Shown: positions 1 through 6,988 of the stretch, piece by piece
How the letters are laid out: each line of letters starts with the position of its first letter
Position numbering within the stretch: the stretch's first letter is position 1
Origin: JBCCGE01 sp039029455
GTDB taxonomy: Bacteria; Pseudomonadota; Gammaproteobacteria; Arenicellales; Poriferihabitantaceae
Assembly: GCA_039029455.1 (NCBI GenBank)
Contig: JBCCGE010000113.1
Span: forward strand, 1 to 9,847
Length of the DNA: 9,847 bases
Reading direction: 5' to 3'
Made by a program: the position numbers and the translations under genes
Notes under the pieces: model-generated
The model's input: only the letters and a program-made list of their open reading frames with translations
Told to the model about the DNA's origin: nothing
Databases searched by the model: none

Positions 1-1
1 C

Positions 2-397
2 CCTGACGTTTTCAATCACAATCTCGAGACCGTACCGAGACTGTATCGACAGTGTCGTCCGGGCTCGGATTATCAGTACTCGCTCAATCTGCTGCAGAGG
101 GCCAAAGTCAATCATCCACAAACCCTGACCAAGTCGGGGCTGATGCTGGGTCTTGGCGAGACACGCGACGAAATCGTCGAAGTCATGGGGGATATGCGGG
201 CCCACAGGGTCGATATGCTGACCCTTGGCCAGTATCTGCAGCCCAGTCCACATCACCTTGCGGTGGAGAAGTACTGGACGCCGGAAGAATTCGATTCGCT
301 TCGCATCGAAGGCGAAAAGATGGGATTTACCAATGTCGCTTCAGGGCCCATGGTCCGGTCGTCCTATCACGCGGATTTGCAAGCTCAAAATGCCTGA
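2..397 (+). CDS. lipA: Lipoyl synthase, C-terminal part (5' end outside window)
   Basis: This is the last 131 residues of lipoyl synthase, the radical-SAM enzyme that inserts two sulfurs into octanoyl groups on lipoyl domains of 2-oxoacid dehydrogenases and the glycine cleavage system, in the cytoplasm. The open frame enters from the left edge. Family hallmarks read in order are PDVFNHNLETVPRLY, the TKSGLMLGLGET stretch, the VDMLTLGQYLQPS segment, and the terminal SGPMVRSSYHAD, whose RSSY serine is known in LipA to ligate the auxiliary iron-sulfur cluster. The radical-SAM CxxxCxxC motif would lie upstream of the window. LipA is usually about 320 residues, so roughly 190 are missing. The frame ends in TGA at 395-397 with no frameshift. 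No strong terminator follows directly, so some read-through toward aapJ is possible. Confidence 0.96.
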   Translation, partial: PDVFNHNLETVPRLYRQCRPGSDYQYSLNLLQRAKVNHPQTLTKSGLMLGLGETRDEIVEVMGDMRAHRVDMLTLGQYLQPSPHHLAVEKYWTPEEFDSLRIEGEKMGFTNVASGPMVRSSYHADLQAQNA

Positions 398-463
398 ATT
401 CACGATATTGGTATGGAATCTGACATTACCATTCGTTTAATCTGTTCCAAACAAGCGATTTCT

Positions 464-506
464 ATACGATTTGGACCCTCAGGACTGTTCCCCCCAAAAA
501 TCGTAT
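464..506. repeat. 9-bp inverted repeat upstream of aapJ
   Basis: ATACGATTT at 464-472 is the exact reverse complement of AAATCGTAT at 498-506, with 25 bases between the arms. The right arm ends four bases before the candidate -10 TACAAT (511-516). It has no following T run, so an operator-like role is more plausible than a lipA terminator, but this is inference. Confidence 0.45.
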
Positions 507-524
507 GCGATACAATTTCACCGA

Positions 525-587
525 GTCGGTATAAATACAGAATTGCCAGGGAGCGCCCTGCTCCACCTGGCGAGACCGACGTTTTTT
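525..587 (+). terminator. Nested leader hairpin with T6 tail (terminator or attenuator)
   Basis: An outer stem pairs GTCGGT (525-530) with ACCGAC (575-580). An inner stem pairs GCCAGG plus GAGC (545-554) with GCTC (560-563) and CCTGGC (566-571), with a two-base CA bulge and the loop GCCCT. One base after the outer stem comes TTTTTT at 582-587. The outer arm directly abutting the T run resembles an intrinsic terminator. It could end lipA transcription or attenuate the aap operon 33 bases before its start codon. The pairing is seen in the sequence; the role is inferred. Confidence 0.5.
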
Positions 588-619
588 CAACATAACTCAA
601 TACAATCGAGGAGAATCTC

Positions 620-1639
620 ATGCGAGTTACCAAATCTGCGGCTATTGCAGCTGCTTTGTCTTTGACTGCGATGACCGCGCAAGCGGGTACCCTGGAGGAT
701 GTCCAGGCTCGCGGCGAACTGAACTGCGTTGTAACCACCGGTCTGACCGGCTTCGCAGCGCCGAATGCCGATGGAAAATGGGAAGGTTTCGACGTTGACT
801 TTTGCCGAGCCGTTGCTGCCGCTGTTCTGGGCGACGGAAATAAAGTTAAGTTCGTACCGTCCACCGGCAAAACCCGTTTCACCCTGCTGAACTCCGGCGA
901 AGGCGATATTCTTTTCCGTAACACCACGGAAACCATGTCTCGTGACGCCGACCTGAAACTGACCTTTTTGCCTGTTAACTATTATGATGGGCAAGGTTTC
1001 ATGGTTCGTAATGACCTGGGTGTCAGCTCAGCAAAAGAGCTGGACGGTGCATCTGTGTGCATTCAGACCGGCACCACCACCGAACTGAACCTGGCTGACT
1101 TCTTCCGTGTAAACGGCATTTCGTATGAGCCGGTTCCGATTGAAACCAACGAAGAAGCTCGCACCAACTATCTGGCAGGTCGATGTGACGTTTACACCAC
1201 TGACGCATCCGGTCTGGCAGCTACTCGAGCGACTTTTGAAGATGCAGCAAACCACGTTCTGCTGCCTGAAATTATTTCAAAAGAGCCTCTTGGTGGCGCG
1301 GTTCGTCACGGCGACGACCAGTGGGCGGACATCGGCAAATGGGTTGTAAACGCCATCATTGCAGCTGAAGAGCTGGGCGTAACCCAGGCCAATGTTGCTG
1401 AAATGGCAGCTGAAGCGGGTAACAACCCCAGCATCAACCGTATGCTCGGAACCGAAGGCGACATGGGCGCTATGATTGGTCTGGACAAGCAGTGGGCCGT
1501 GCGTGCAATCGCGCAGGGCGGCAACTTTGCTGAAATCTTCGACCGCAACATCGGTCCAAGCACCGCAATCGCATTAGAGCGTGGTCTGAACGCTTCATGG
1601 CGTGACGGTGGCATTCTGTATGCTGCACCGATTCGTTAA
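620..1639 (+). CDS. aapJ: General L-amino-acid ABC transporter, periplasmic binding protein
   Basis: This is the 339-residue solute-binding protein of an AapJQMP importer. It captures L-amino acids in the periplasm and hands them to AapQM. Residues 1-22 form a Sec signal peptide: a lysine near the start, a hydrophobic alanine-rich core, and an AQA site that predicts cleavage before Gly23. The mature N-terminus carries the family hallmark around residues 31-66 (RGELNCVVTTGLTGFA, then the GKWEGFDVDFCRA segment) of family-3 binding proteins. Residues 101-110 (NTTETMSRDA) fit the ligand-binding cleft region, and Cys147 and Cys189 could form a disulfide. The length matches the family (about 340). 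The start is set by GAGGAG at 608-613, spaced six bases from ATG, and by the signal peptide that begins there. It is the first gene of the operon and is followed by a hairpin that should limit read-through. Exact substrate range cannot be read from the sequence. Confidence 0.95.
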   Translation: MRVTKSAAIAAALSLTAMTAQAGTLEDVQARGELNCVVTTGLTGFAAPNADGKWEGFDVDFCRAVAAAVLGDGNKVKFVPSTGKTRFTLLNSGEGDILFRNTTETMSRDADLKLTFLPVNYYDGQGFMVRNDLGVSSAKELDGASVCIQTGTTTELNLADFFRVNGISYEPVPIETNEEARTNYLAGRCDVYTTDASGLAATRATFEDAANHVLLPEIISKEPLGGAVRHGDDQWADIGKWVVNAIIAAEELGVTQANVAEMAAEAGNNPSINRMLGTEGDMGAMIGLDKQWAVRAIAQGGNFAEIFDRNIGPSTAIALERGLNASWRDGGILYAAPIR

Positions 1640-1807
1640 GCGGATTGACTGAATGATCGGGGCGCAACAGCGCCCCGATTTCATTTACAACCGGTCTAAG
1701 TGGACATGAGATCCATGTGACCTATCAAAATAAAGACAAACACATTCGAATGGATTACCTGTTGATCACACACAGGTGAGGCACGAATATCTTCCGGTTC
1801 CTGAGTT
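1640..1807 (+). promoter_or_regulatory. aapJ-aapQ spacer with a second dyad
   Basis: This 168-base spacer is the largest gap within the operon. Besides the hairpin after aapJ it contains ACATG-AGATC-CATGT (1704-1718) and the 6-bp inverted repeat ACCTGT (1757-1762) / ACAGGT (1772-1777), whose 9-base centre includes the palindrome TGATCA. No convincing -35/-10 pair was found, and the aapQ ribosome site is weak. A secondary promoter for aapQMP is possible but not shown. Confidence 0.35.
1656..1686 (+). terminator. Hairpin after aapJ (partial terminator or RNA-stabilising structure)
   Basis: ATCGGGGCGC (1656-1665) and GCGCCCCGAT (1670-1679) form a perfect 10-bp stem closed by an AACA tetraloop, followed by the T-rich TTCATTT. 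It starts 17 bases after the aapJ stop. Such intercistronic hairpins after binding-protein genes commonly lower downstream expression and protect the upstream mRNA from 3' decay. That fits the excess of binding protein over permease that importers need. Confidence 0.85.
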
Positions 1808-3001
1808 ATGAGCACCACTACCGCTACTGTGCCGCAACGTAATCTCGTATCGCGGCTTTGGAATGACAAGGAAACTCGATCCGTTATCATCCAGATCATT
1901 GCATTTGCAGCTATTTTTGGTTTTATCGCGTTTATGGTTCGTAATGCGATAGTAAATCTGGAAGCTATCGGTAAAGGGTTTAGTTTCAATTTTCTTTTTC
2001 AGCCCGCCAGTTACGATATTAATCAGGCCCTGATCGAATACGATTCCCGTTCTTCGCACCTTCGCGCAACCATCGTAGGCGTCATCAATACCCTGCTGAT
2101 TGCTGTTGCCGGCGTTATTTTAGCGACTATTCTGGGATTTATTCTGGGCGTGTTGAGATTGTCGAAGAACTGGATTACCAATCGCATTGCGTATGTCTAC
2201 ATCGAATACGTTCGCAATGTTCCGGTTCTGATTCACATTCTGCTGGTGCATGGGATTATTGTGCACTCACTGCCAAAACCGAAACAGGCAATCAGTATTG
2301 GCGATGCAGCCTTTCTGACAAATCGTGGACTGTTCTCTCCCAAGCCACTGTTCGAACCTCTGTTCTGGATCGTGGCTGCACTGTTAGTGGCCGGAGTCAT
2401 CTTTACTATTTTTTTCCGGCGCCACGCGAAACGGGTGCAGGACGAAACGGGCAAGCAATATCCGGTATTCTGGATTTCCCTCGCAGCGATTATTGGAATA
2501 CCCTTTTTATCCTATTTTATTCTGGGTTCTCCCATCACCTGGGAAATCCCCTACCTGAAAGGATTTAACTTCAAGGATGGAATGGTCATACGCCCGGAAT
2601 TCATCGCGCTTTGGCTGGCGCTTTCACTCTATACCGCCGCGTTTATCGGTGAAATCGTAAGAGCCGGAATTCTGGCGGTGAACTATGGCCAGACAGAAGC
2701 ATCATCAGCATTGGGTATTTCCCGAGGACGAACCCTGAATCTGGTCGTCATTCCACAGGCAATGCGGGTGATCGTTCCACCATTGACCAGTCAGTATCTG
2801 AATTTGACCAAAAACAGTTCATTGGCAATCGCCATTGGCTACATGGATATTGTGGCAACGATCGGCGGTATTTCCCTGAACCAGACGGGTCGCGAGATGG
2901 AGTGTATGACTATCGTGCTTATTCTGTATCTGATCATATCATTGCTGATATCTGCATTTATGAACTGGTACAACAAACGCATCAAGCTGGTAGAGCGGTA
3001 G
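1808..3001 (+). CDS. aapQ: General L-amino-acid ABC transporter, permease AapQ
   Basis: This 397-residue inner-membrane permease forms the translocation pore together with AapM. A short cytoplasmic N-terminus precedes a first membrane segment at about 26-48. The conserved permease core begins near residue 87 (LRATIVGVINTLLIAVAG). The cytoplasmic EAA loop, which docks on the ATPase, is at about 295-325: QTEASSALGISRGRTL, then VIPQAMRVIVPP. Between these parts lies the long insertion typical of AapQ (about 150-265), with extra hydrophobic segments at about 183-203 and 220-239. Length agrees with the family (about 400). The ATG at 1808 has only a weak purine-rich site upstream, which may itself limit translation. 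The stop codon TAG (2999-3001) overlaps the aapM Shine-Dalgarno, suggesting translational coupling. Confidence 0.94.
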   Translation: MSTTTATVPQRNLVSRLWNDKETRSVIIQIIAFAAIFGFIAFMVRNAIVNLEAIGKGFSFNFLFQPASYDINQALIEYDSRSSHLRATIVGVINTLLIAVAGVILATILGFILGVLRLSKNWITNRIAYVYIEYVRNVPVLIHILLVHGIIVHSLPKPKQAISIGDAAFLTNRGLFSPKPLFEPLFWIVAALLVAGVIFTIFFRRHAKRVQDETGKQYPVFWISLAAIIGIPFLSYFILGSPITWEIPYLKGFNFKDGMVIRPEFIALWLALSLYTAAFIGEIVRAGILAVNYGQTEASSALGISRGRTLNLVVIPQAMRVIVPPLTSQYLNLTKNSSLAIAIGYMDIVATIGGISLNQTGREMECMTIVLILYLIISLLISAFMNWYNKRIKLVER

Positions 3002-3010
3002 GAGGCTGAC
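3000..3010 (+). promoter_or_regulatory. aapM ribosome binding site overlapping the aapQ stop
   Basis: AGGAGG at 3000-3005 is a consensus Shine-Dalgarno, five bases before the aapM ATG at 3011. Its first two bases are part of the aapQ TAG stop. Ribosomes finishing aapQ are therefore placed on the aapM start, which would keep the two permeases near 1:1. It is much stronger than the sites before aapQ and aapP. Confidence 0.85.
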
Positions 3011-4120
3011 ATGAATACACAAACCTACAAGCCGGGTGAGCATCCGGATATGCCAGCCCCGACGAATACCACTGGTGCTGTTGCGTGGTTGCGTGACAAT
3101 CTGTTTTCAACGCCGACCAATATCGCACTGACCCTACTTTCGTTGTGGTTTCTTTACAAAATCATTCCTGGCGCACTGGACTGGTTTCTGTTTGACGCCG
3201 CCTATACGGGTAAAGATCGAAACGAGTGTATGGCGAAAGCGGATGGTGCATGTTGGGCATTTGTGGGCGAACGGTGGAAGCTATTCACATACGGCTTCTA
3301 TCCCGCCGCCGAACGCTGGCGCGTCAATCTGTCTTTCATACTACTGATTGCAGCGTTGGTCCCGGTGCTCTGGGATAAGACTCCGTTCCGTCGTCATCTG
3401 ATCTGGTTCTCTATCGCCTATCCGTTTATTGCCGGCTGGTTACTCCTTGGCGGGTTCGGTCTGCCGAAAGTGGGCACCGATGAATTCGGCGGATTTATGC
3501 TGACTCTGGTAATCGGTGTGACCGGAATCGCGTTTTCACTACCAATTGGTATCCTGCTGGCGCTCGGTCGAATGTCCAACCTTCCGATTATTCGTGTGTT
3601 TTCGGTATGTTTCATCGAGTTTTTCAGAGGCGTACCGCTGATCACTCTGTTGTTCGTTGCATCGACCATGCTGAGCTACTTTCTACCACCGGGCACGACC
3701 TTTGACCTTCTGCTTCGTGTCCTCATCATGGTGACGTTGTTCTCTTCTGCCTATATGGCGGAAGTGGTTCGAGGAGGACTTCAGGCTATTCCCAAAGGAC
3801 AATTTGAAGCTGCAGACGCCATGGGACTGAAGTACTGGCCAGCCATGAGACTCATCGTTCTGCCACAGGCGCTTAAAATTTCCATTCCAGGCATCGTCAA
3901 CAGCTTTATCGGCCTGTACAAAGACTCCGTGCTGGTAATCATCATTGGACTGCTTGATCCATTGGGTATTGGTCGAGCCTCTGTGGCGACAACCGAGTGG
4001 GGCGGACTCAGCACCGAAATATATGTTTTTGTAGGCATTTTCTTCTTTATTTCCTGCTTTGCCATGTCCAGATATTCTCTCTATCTGGAAGATAAGCTGG
4101 AAACATCGCACAAGCGCTAG
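3011..4120 (+). CDS. aapM: General L-amino-acid ABC transporter, permease AapM
   Basis: This 369-residue inner-membrane permease is the partner of AapQ. Its first membrane segment is at about 36-55. The family-specific stretch ADGACWAFVGERWKLFTYGF and the following YPAAERWR lies at about 77-104 in the external loop between early membrane segments. Further hydrophobic segments are at about 106-120 and 129-148. The transporter core starts near 161 (GGFMLTLVIGVTGIAFSLPIG), and the EAA loop QFEAADAMGLKYWPAMRLIV plus LPQALKISIPG is at 264-294. Length matches AapM (about 370). The ATG follows a consensus Shine-Dalgarno by five bases. A 29-base gap separates it from aapP, so the two are cotranscribed. 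Confidence 0.94.
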   Translation: MNTQTYKPGEHPDMPAPTNTTGAVAWLRDNLFSTPTNIALTLLSLWFLYKIIPGALDWFLFDAAYTGKDRNECMAKADGACWAFVGERWKLFTYGFYPAAERWRVNLSFILLIAALVPVLWDKTPFRRHLIWFSIAYPFIAGWLLLGGFGLPKVGTDEFGGFMLTLVIGVTGIAFSLPIGILLALGRMSNLPIIRVFSVCFIEFFRGVPLITLLFVASTMLSYFLPPGTTFDLLLRVLIMVTLFSSAYMAEVVRGGLQAIPKGQFEAADAMGLKYWPAMRLIVLPQALKISIPGIVNSFIGLYKDSVLVIIIGLLDPLGIGRASVATTEWGGLSTEIYVFVGIFFFISCFAMSRYSLYLEDKLETSHKR

Positions 4121-4149
4121 CGCGATCTCGATTACCCAGGTAACCAATT

Positions 4150-4923
4150 ATGAATGAATCAGTTCAATCCAATTCAGAACCAGACTCGAAGCTGGCCATT
4201 GAAATCCGTGCGATGCACAAATGGTACGGACAATTCCATGTGTTGAAGGACATTAATCTGGAAGTCGAACGCGGAGAACGAATCGTTATCTGCGGTCCAT
4301 CAGGTTCAGGAAAGTCAACCATGATCCGGTGTATTAACCGACTGGAGGAGCATCAGCAGGGCGACATTATTGTCGACGGTGTTGAACTCACCAATGACCT
4401 CAAAAACATTGAGGCTATACGTCGCGAGGTCGGAATGGTATTCCAGCACTTCAATTTGTTCCCCCACCTCACGGTACTGGAGAATTGCACACTGGCACCG
4501 ATCTGGGTCCGTAAAACGCCGAAAGCCGAGGCCGAAGAGATCGCCATGAAATACCTCGAGCGCGTGAAAATCCCGGATCAGGCAAAGAAATTTCCGGGAC
4601 AACTTTCCGGCGGGCAGCAGCAGCGCGTTGCAATCGCGCGTTCGCTCTGCATGAGCCCCCGAATAATGCTGTTTGACGAGCCAACTTCGGCACTGGATCC
4701 GGAGATGATCAAAGAAGTTCTAGACGTCATGATCGAACTGGCGCAGGAAGGCATGACGATGTTGTGCGTAACCCACGAAATGGGTTTTGCCAAGACGGTT
4801 GCAGATCGGGTAATTTTCATGGATGGCGGTGAAATCATTGAGCAAAACAAACCATCGGAATTCTTCGATAATGCTCAACACGAGAGAACCAAGCTGTTCC
4901 TCAGTCAGATTCTCAACCACTGA
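4150..4923 (+). CDS. aapP: General L-amino-acid ABC transporter, ATP-binding protein
   Basis: This 257-residue cytoplasmic ATPase powers AapJQM uptake as a dimer. All motifs are intact: Walker A GPSGSGKST at 49-57, Q-loop Gln99 in VFQHFNLFPH, ABC signature LSGGQ at 152-156, Walker B IMLFDEP at 172-178, D-loop ALD at 181-183, and H-loop His209 in VTHEMGFA. The VFQHFNLFPHLTVLEN and SALDPEM stretches are typical of polar-amino-acid ATPases (GlnQ/HisP/AapP group). The family usually has about 250 residues, and the N-terminal extension of some 15 polar residues is ordinary for AapP. The ribosome site before ATG 4150 is weak. This is the last operon gene and ends 28 bases before a strong intrinsic terminator. 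Confidence 0.95.
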   Translation: MNESVQSNSEPDSKLAIEIRAMHKWYGQFHVLKDINLEVERGERIVICGPSGSGKSTMIRCINRLEEHQQGDIIVDGVELTNDLKNIEAIRREVGMVFQHFNLFPHLTVLENCTLAPIWVRKTPKAEAEEIAMKYLERVKIPDQAKKFPGQLSGGQQQRVAIARSLCMSPRIMLFDEPTSALDPEMIKEVLDVMIELAQEGMTMLCVTHEMGFAKTVADRVIFMDGGEIIEQNKPSEFFDNAQHERTKLFLSQILNH

Positions 4924-4951
4924 TCGTCCGTTAGACTGCATCAACCCAGGG

Positions 4952-4979
4952 CCGCCAGACAAAAATCTGGCGGTTTTTT
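4952..4979 (+). terminator. Intrinsic terminator of the aapJQMP operon
   Basis: CCGCCAGA (4952-4959) pairs perfectly with TCTGGCGG (4966-4973) around the loop CAAAAA and is followed at once by TTTTTT (4974-4979). This is a classic rho-independent terminator 28 bases after aapP. No gene follows closely on either strand. Confidence 0.95.
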
Positions 4980-5053
4980 GTGCCCGGGTGTTCTGAATCA
5001 AAACGTTACATAGTCCGATATCGATACATTGTCGGTTCATGATAATTACCGGC

Positions 5054-5089
5054 TGCGGACCCAATCAGGGCTTTCCGATTGTTGCCGCA
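5054..5089. repeat. Interrupted inverted repeat (two stacked 5-bp stems)
   Basis: TGCGG (5054-5058) pairs with CCGCA (5085-5089), and CAATC (5062-5066) pairs with GATTG (5077-5081). The stems are separated by a 3x3 internal loop and close on a 10-base apical loop. There is no T run, so it is not an intrinsic terminator. It could be an RNA element or a chance structure. Confidence 0.35.
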
Positions 5090-5227
5090 CAAATGCGTCT
5101 GTCAGAGTGTATTTTGGTTGAAAACCGTGATTAGAATAATGTTTCTTGTCCTGATTTTCGGACCCGGGACCCGACTTTTCGATCGCGATCAGTAACAGTC
5201 GCACGAAGATCACTATTGGATGCTGAA

Positions 5228-5248
5228 ACGGACAATTTTTACGTCCGT
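5228..5248. repeat. 6-bp inverted repeat with A/T-rich loop
   Basis: ACGGAC (5228-5233) pairs with GTCCGT (5243-5248) around a 9-base loop AATTTTTAC. A T6 run follows only at 5262-5267, 13 bases after the stem, too far for a standard terminator. It lies in the presumed leader of the downstream membrane-protein gene. Confidence 0.35.
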
Positions 5249-5396
5249 CCTTGGGCGCCTGTTTTTTGCCCTGGCCTGATGGAATTGTATCTGTCGTTGT
5301 TATACGCTGCCGTCCAATTCAAACAAAACAGACCCGACGACGACATTGTGATTTTGCGCTGTTTACCCGACAGCATGTTTTGGCGGCAATGCCGTT

Positions 5397-6977
5397 GTGC
5401 TTTTTATTGACTTTAAGATGACCTGGATAACCAACAGACTCGGGGTTCTGAACCGGTACGGATTGACACTGCTGCTCAGCGTCTTTTTAATTTTGCTGTT
5501 TCGTTATCAATTTGTACTGCTTACCGTCGCCGAATGGGGCGACGAGTCGGAAACGATTGTCATCGCCAAACTGCTGGCAACCGGAAAACAACTTTACACT
5601 GAAGTATTCAGCCAGCACGGCCCTCTCACTTTTCTTCCGGGCCTTGTTGTTGAATGGCTTGGAGACTTTAAACACGCGGGATATCGTACCAGTATCGCAT
5701 TGGGACAGTTATTGGTGTTGGTTGCGATCCTGACATCCCCGGTTTTCACCAGTCGCTCGATCGCGTCATTGTATTGTTGCGTGATTGCGACCGTCATCGC
5801 AATTATCGTTCCGCACTGGTACGGGCACATGTACATGTACCACACGCTGGGAGGAATATTCGTTGCGTTGATACTTGCCGTATACACTCTGCCCGCGCTA
5901 CTGAAGCCTCAACAACTCTCGAACGCACGCATACTGACGGGTAACTTCCTGATCAGCTGCCTGCCATTTTTCTCTATCGCTTATTTACCTGCTGCAATAC
6001 TGTTGTTCGCAGCGTCCTGCAGACCAGGAAATGTCCGTTGCTGCTTTCTGGGACTGCTTTTGGGCGCCATCGCCAATCTTGTGTTTCTGGTTTTGATCGG
6101 ATCACTTGCAGGCTATTTAGCGACACATATTTATTTAAACTTTGTAATCTATCCCACGCTGCCTCATACCCAACTCGACGGCATAGCCGATATCTTCTTT
6201 CAATCTATCCGTTTATTCACGAGCGATCTGGGTGAGTTTGCATTGTTTGTGGTGTTATTGGCCAGCGGCGCACGACTGTTGGCTACTCAGAAAGGGGTTC
6301 CATGGCGGGTCATTCTGATTGTTCTTGCTATTGCGGTATTTACGATCAGAGGCGGAGGATTCCGCGGACTGCCCTATCTGTACGCGGCACTGGTATTACC
6401 GATGGTCCTTTTCTACGGCGTCTCTGCCATCAAACGACCCTACTCTGTATTTATCGCTGTCGGCTTGCTGGTATGCACGCTGAAACTTTCACTGTTGGTT
6501 CCTGGCGACAGAGAGCACCTGTCCCGGCTTTATATTCCTGAGGAGAGTGAATTTTCAATACTGGTCAAAAAAATCACAGAACCCGATGACCGTATCGTCA
6601 GCTATTCTTTCAAAAACCTTGTGTATCTGCAGTCTGATCGGCTGCCTGCTTCCGGTCACATTTACTATCTGCCCCAGCAGGAAATTTACCGTCAGTCCCC
6701 GAAATTCGGTGTGTTGATCGATGTTTGTAAAGAACTTCGCCAAAGTGCGCCTAAAGTAATGCTCATCGACAAATGGCGCGCCTGGAACCGGTATTCATGG
6801 AGACGATATGGTGGATGCATACAGTCATTAATGGACGAGTCCTACACTTCGATCAAGGACCGGCCGTACTATATTCGCAACGACATTCTTGAGAACATAT
6901 TATCCGGCATCTCGGCTGAAGATAACGAGGTGACACTGGAGATGCTGAACGCGGCCATCGATAAGAATTCGACCTGA
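5397..6977 (+). CDS. Polytopic membrane protein, GT-C (PMT/ArnT-like) glycosyltransferase-like
   Basis: This 526-residue inner-membrane protein has about ten hydrophobic segments between residues 22 and 368 and a soluble tail of about 155 residues. After the first segment (22-44) comes an acidic loop, AEWGDESETIVIAKLLATGK, then QLYTEVFSQHGPL (45-77). The paired Asp49-Glu50 and the G..LY....HGPL pattern match the first periplasmic loop of GT-C enzymes (families GT39/GT83), which transfer sugars from polyprenyl-phosphate donors on the outer face of the membrane. A hydrophobic middle and a soluble C-terminal region fit that architecture. Donor and acceptor are not readable, and no sugar-pathway gene is adjacent. 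The start is uncertain: GTG 5397 or ATG 5418 (519 residues), neither with a good ribosome site. A precise family assignment rests on the loop motif and topology only. Confidence 0.75.
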   Translation: MLFIDFKMTWITNRLGVLNRYGLTLLLSVFLILLFRYQFVLLTVAEWGDESETIVIAKLLATGKQLYTEVFSQHGPLTFLPGLVVEWLGDFKHAGYRTSIALGQLLVLVAILTSPVFTSRSIASLYCCVIATVIAIIVPHWYGHMYMYHTLGGIFVALILAVYTLPALLKPQQLSNARILTGNFLISCLPFFSIAYLPAAILLFAASCRPGNVRCCFLGLLLGAIANLVFLVLIGSLAGYLATHIYLNFVIYPTLPHTQLDGIADIFFQSIRLFTSDLGEFALFVVLLASGARLLATQKGVPWRVILIVLAIAVFTIRGGGFRGLPYLYAALVLPMVLFYGVSAIKRPYSVFIAVGLLVCTLKLSLLVPGDREHLSRLYIPEESEFSILVKKITEPDDRIVSYSFKNLVYLQSDRLPASGHIYYLPQQEIYRQSPKFGVLIDVCKELRQSAPKVMLIDKWRAWNRYSWRRYGGCIQSLMDESYTSIKDRPYYIRNDILENILSGISAEDNEVTLEMLNAAIDKNST

Positions 6978-6988
6978 GCGTTCCTCAG
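6974..6988. terminator. Small hairpin spanning both convergent stop codons
   Basis: CTGAG (6974-6978) and CTCAG (6984-6988) pair around CGTTC. The left arm contains the TGA stop of the plus-strand gene and the right arm the TGA stop of the minus-strand gene. The stem is only 5 bp and has no real T run on either side, so termination would be weak. No better terminator exists in the 7-base gap. Confidence 0.3.

Larger units (their letters stand above)
398..619 (+). promoter_or_regulatory. lipA-aapJ intergenic region and aapJ leader
   Basis: These 222 gene-free bases precede the amino-acid transporter operon. They hold a 9-bp dyad at 464-506, possible -10 boxes TACAAT at 511-516 and TATAAA at 530-535, a nested hairpin at 525-580 followed by T6, and a strong Shine-Dalgarno GAGGAG at 608-613, six bases before the aapJ ATG. 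I could not pair either -10 box with a good -35 at 16-18 bp, so the promoter position is uncertain. That an operon promoter lies here is inferred from the change of function and the length of the gap. Confidence 0.5.
4981..5396. other. Gene-poor intergenic stretch with two hairpin-forming repeats
   Basis: These 416 bases separate the aap terminator from the glycosyltransferase-like gene. I see no credible protein. The only frame of note (5216-5410, 64 codons) lacks a ribosome site and any recognisable pattern, and it overlaps the next gene's start. Two inverted repeats are present at 5054-5089 and 5228-5248. A 10-bp palindrome GATCGCGATC lies at 5181-5190. The promoter of the downstream gene must lie here, but no clear -35/-10 pair was found. 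A small RNA cannot be excluded. Confidence 0.5.

Noticed and set aside
601..606. TACAAT as the aapJ -10 box
   Set aside because: It lies directly against the Shine-Dalgarno, which would leave almost no leader, and there is no matching -35.
400..936. Minus-strand frame of 178 codons opposite the aapJ leader and 5' end
   Set aside because: It overlaps the well-supported aapJ gene on the other strand and has a low-complexity, serine/arginine-rich composition typical of antisense shadows.
3683..4147. 154-codon minus-strand frame opposite aapM
   Set aside because: Fully antisense to a gene with intact permease motifs and conserved length; the translation has no family features.
5132..5137. TAGAAT as a -10 box for the membrane-protein gene
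   Set aside because: The nearby TTGAAA (5118-5123) is only 8 bp upstream, too close for a sigma-70 promoter, and no other -35 fits.
5216..5410. 64-codon plus-strand frame before the membrane-protein gene
   Set aside because: No ribosome site, no recognisable motif, an abnormal residue mix, and its end overlaps the next gene's start.
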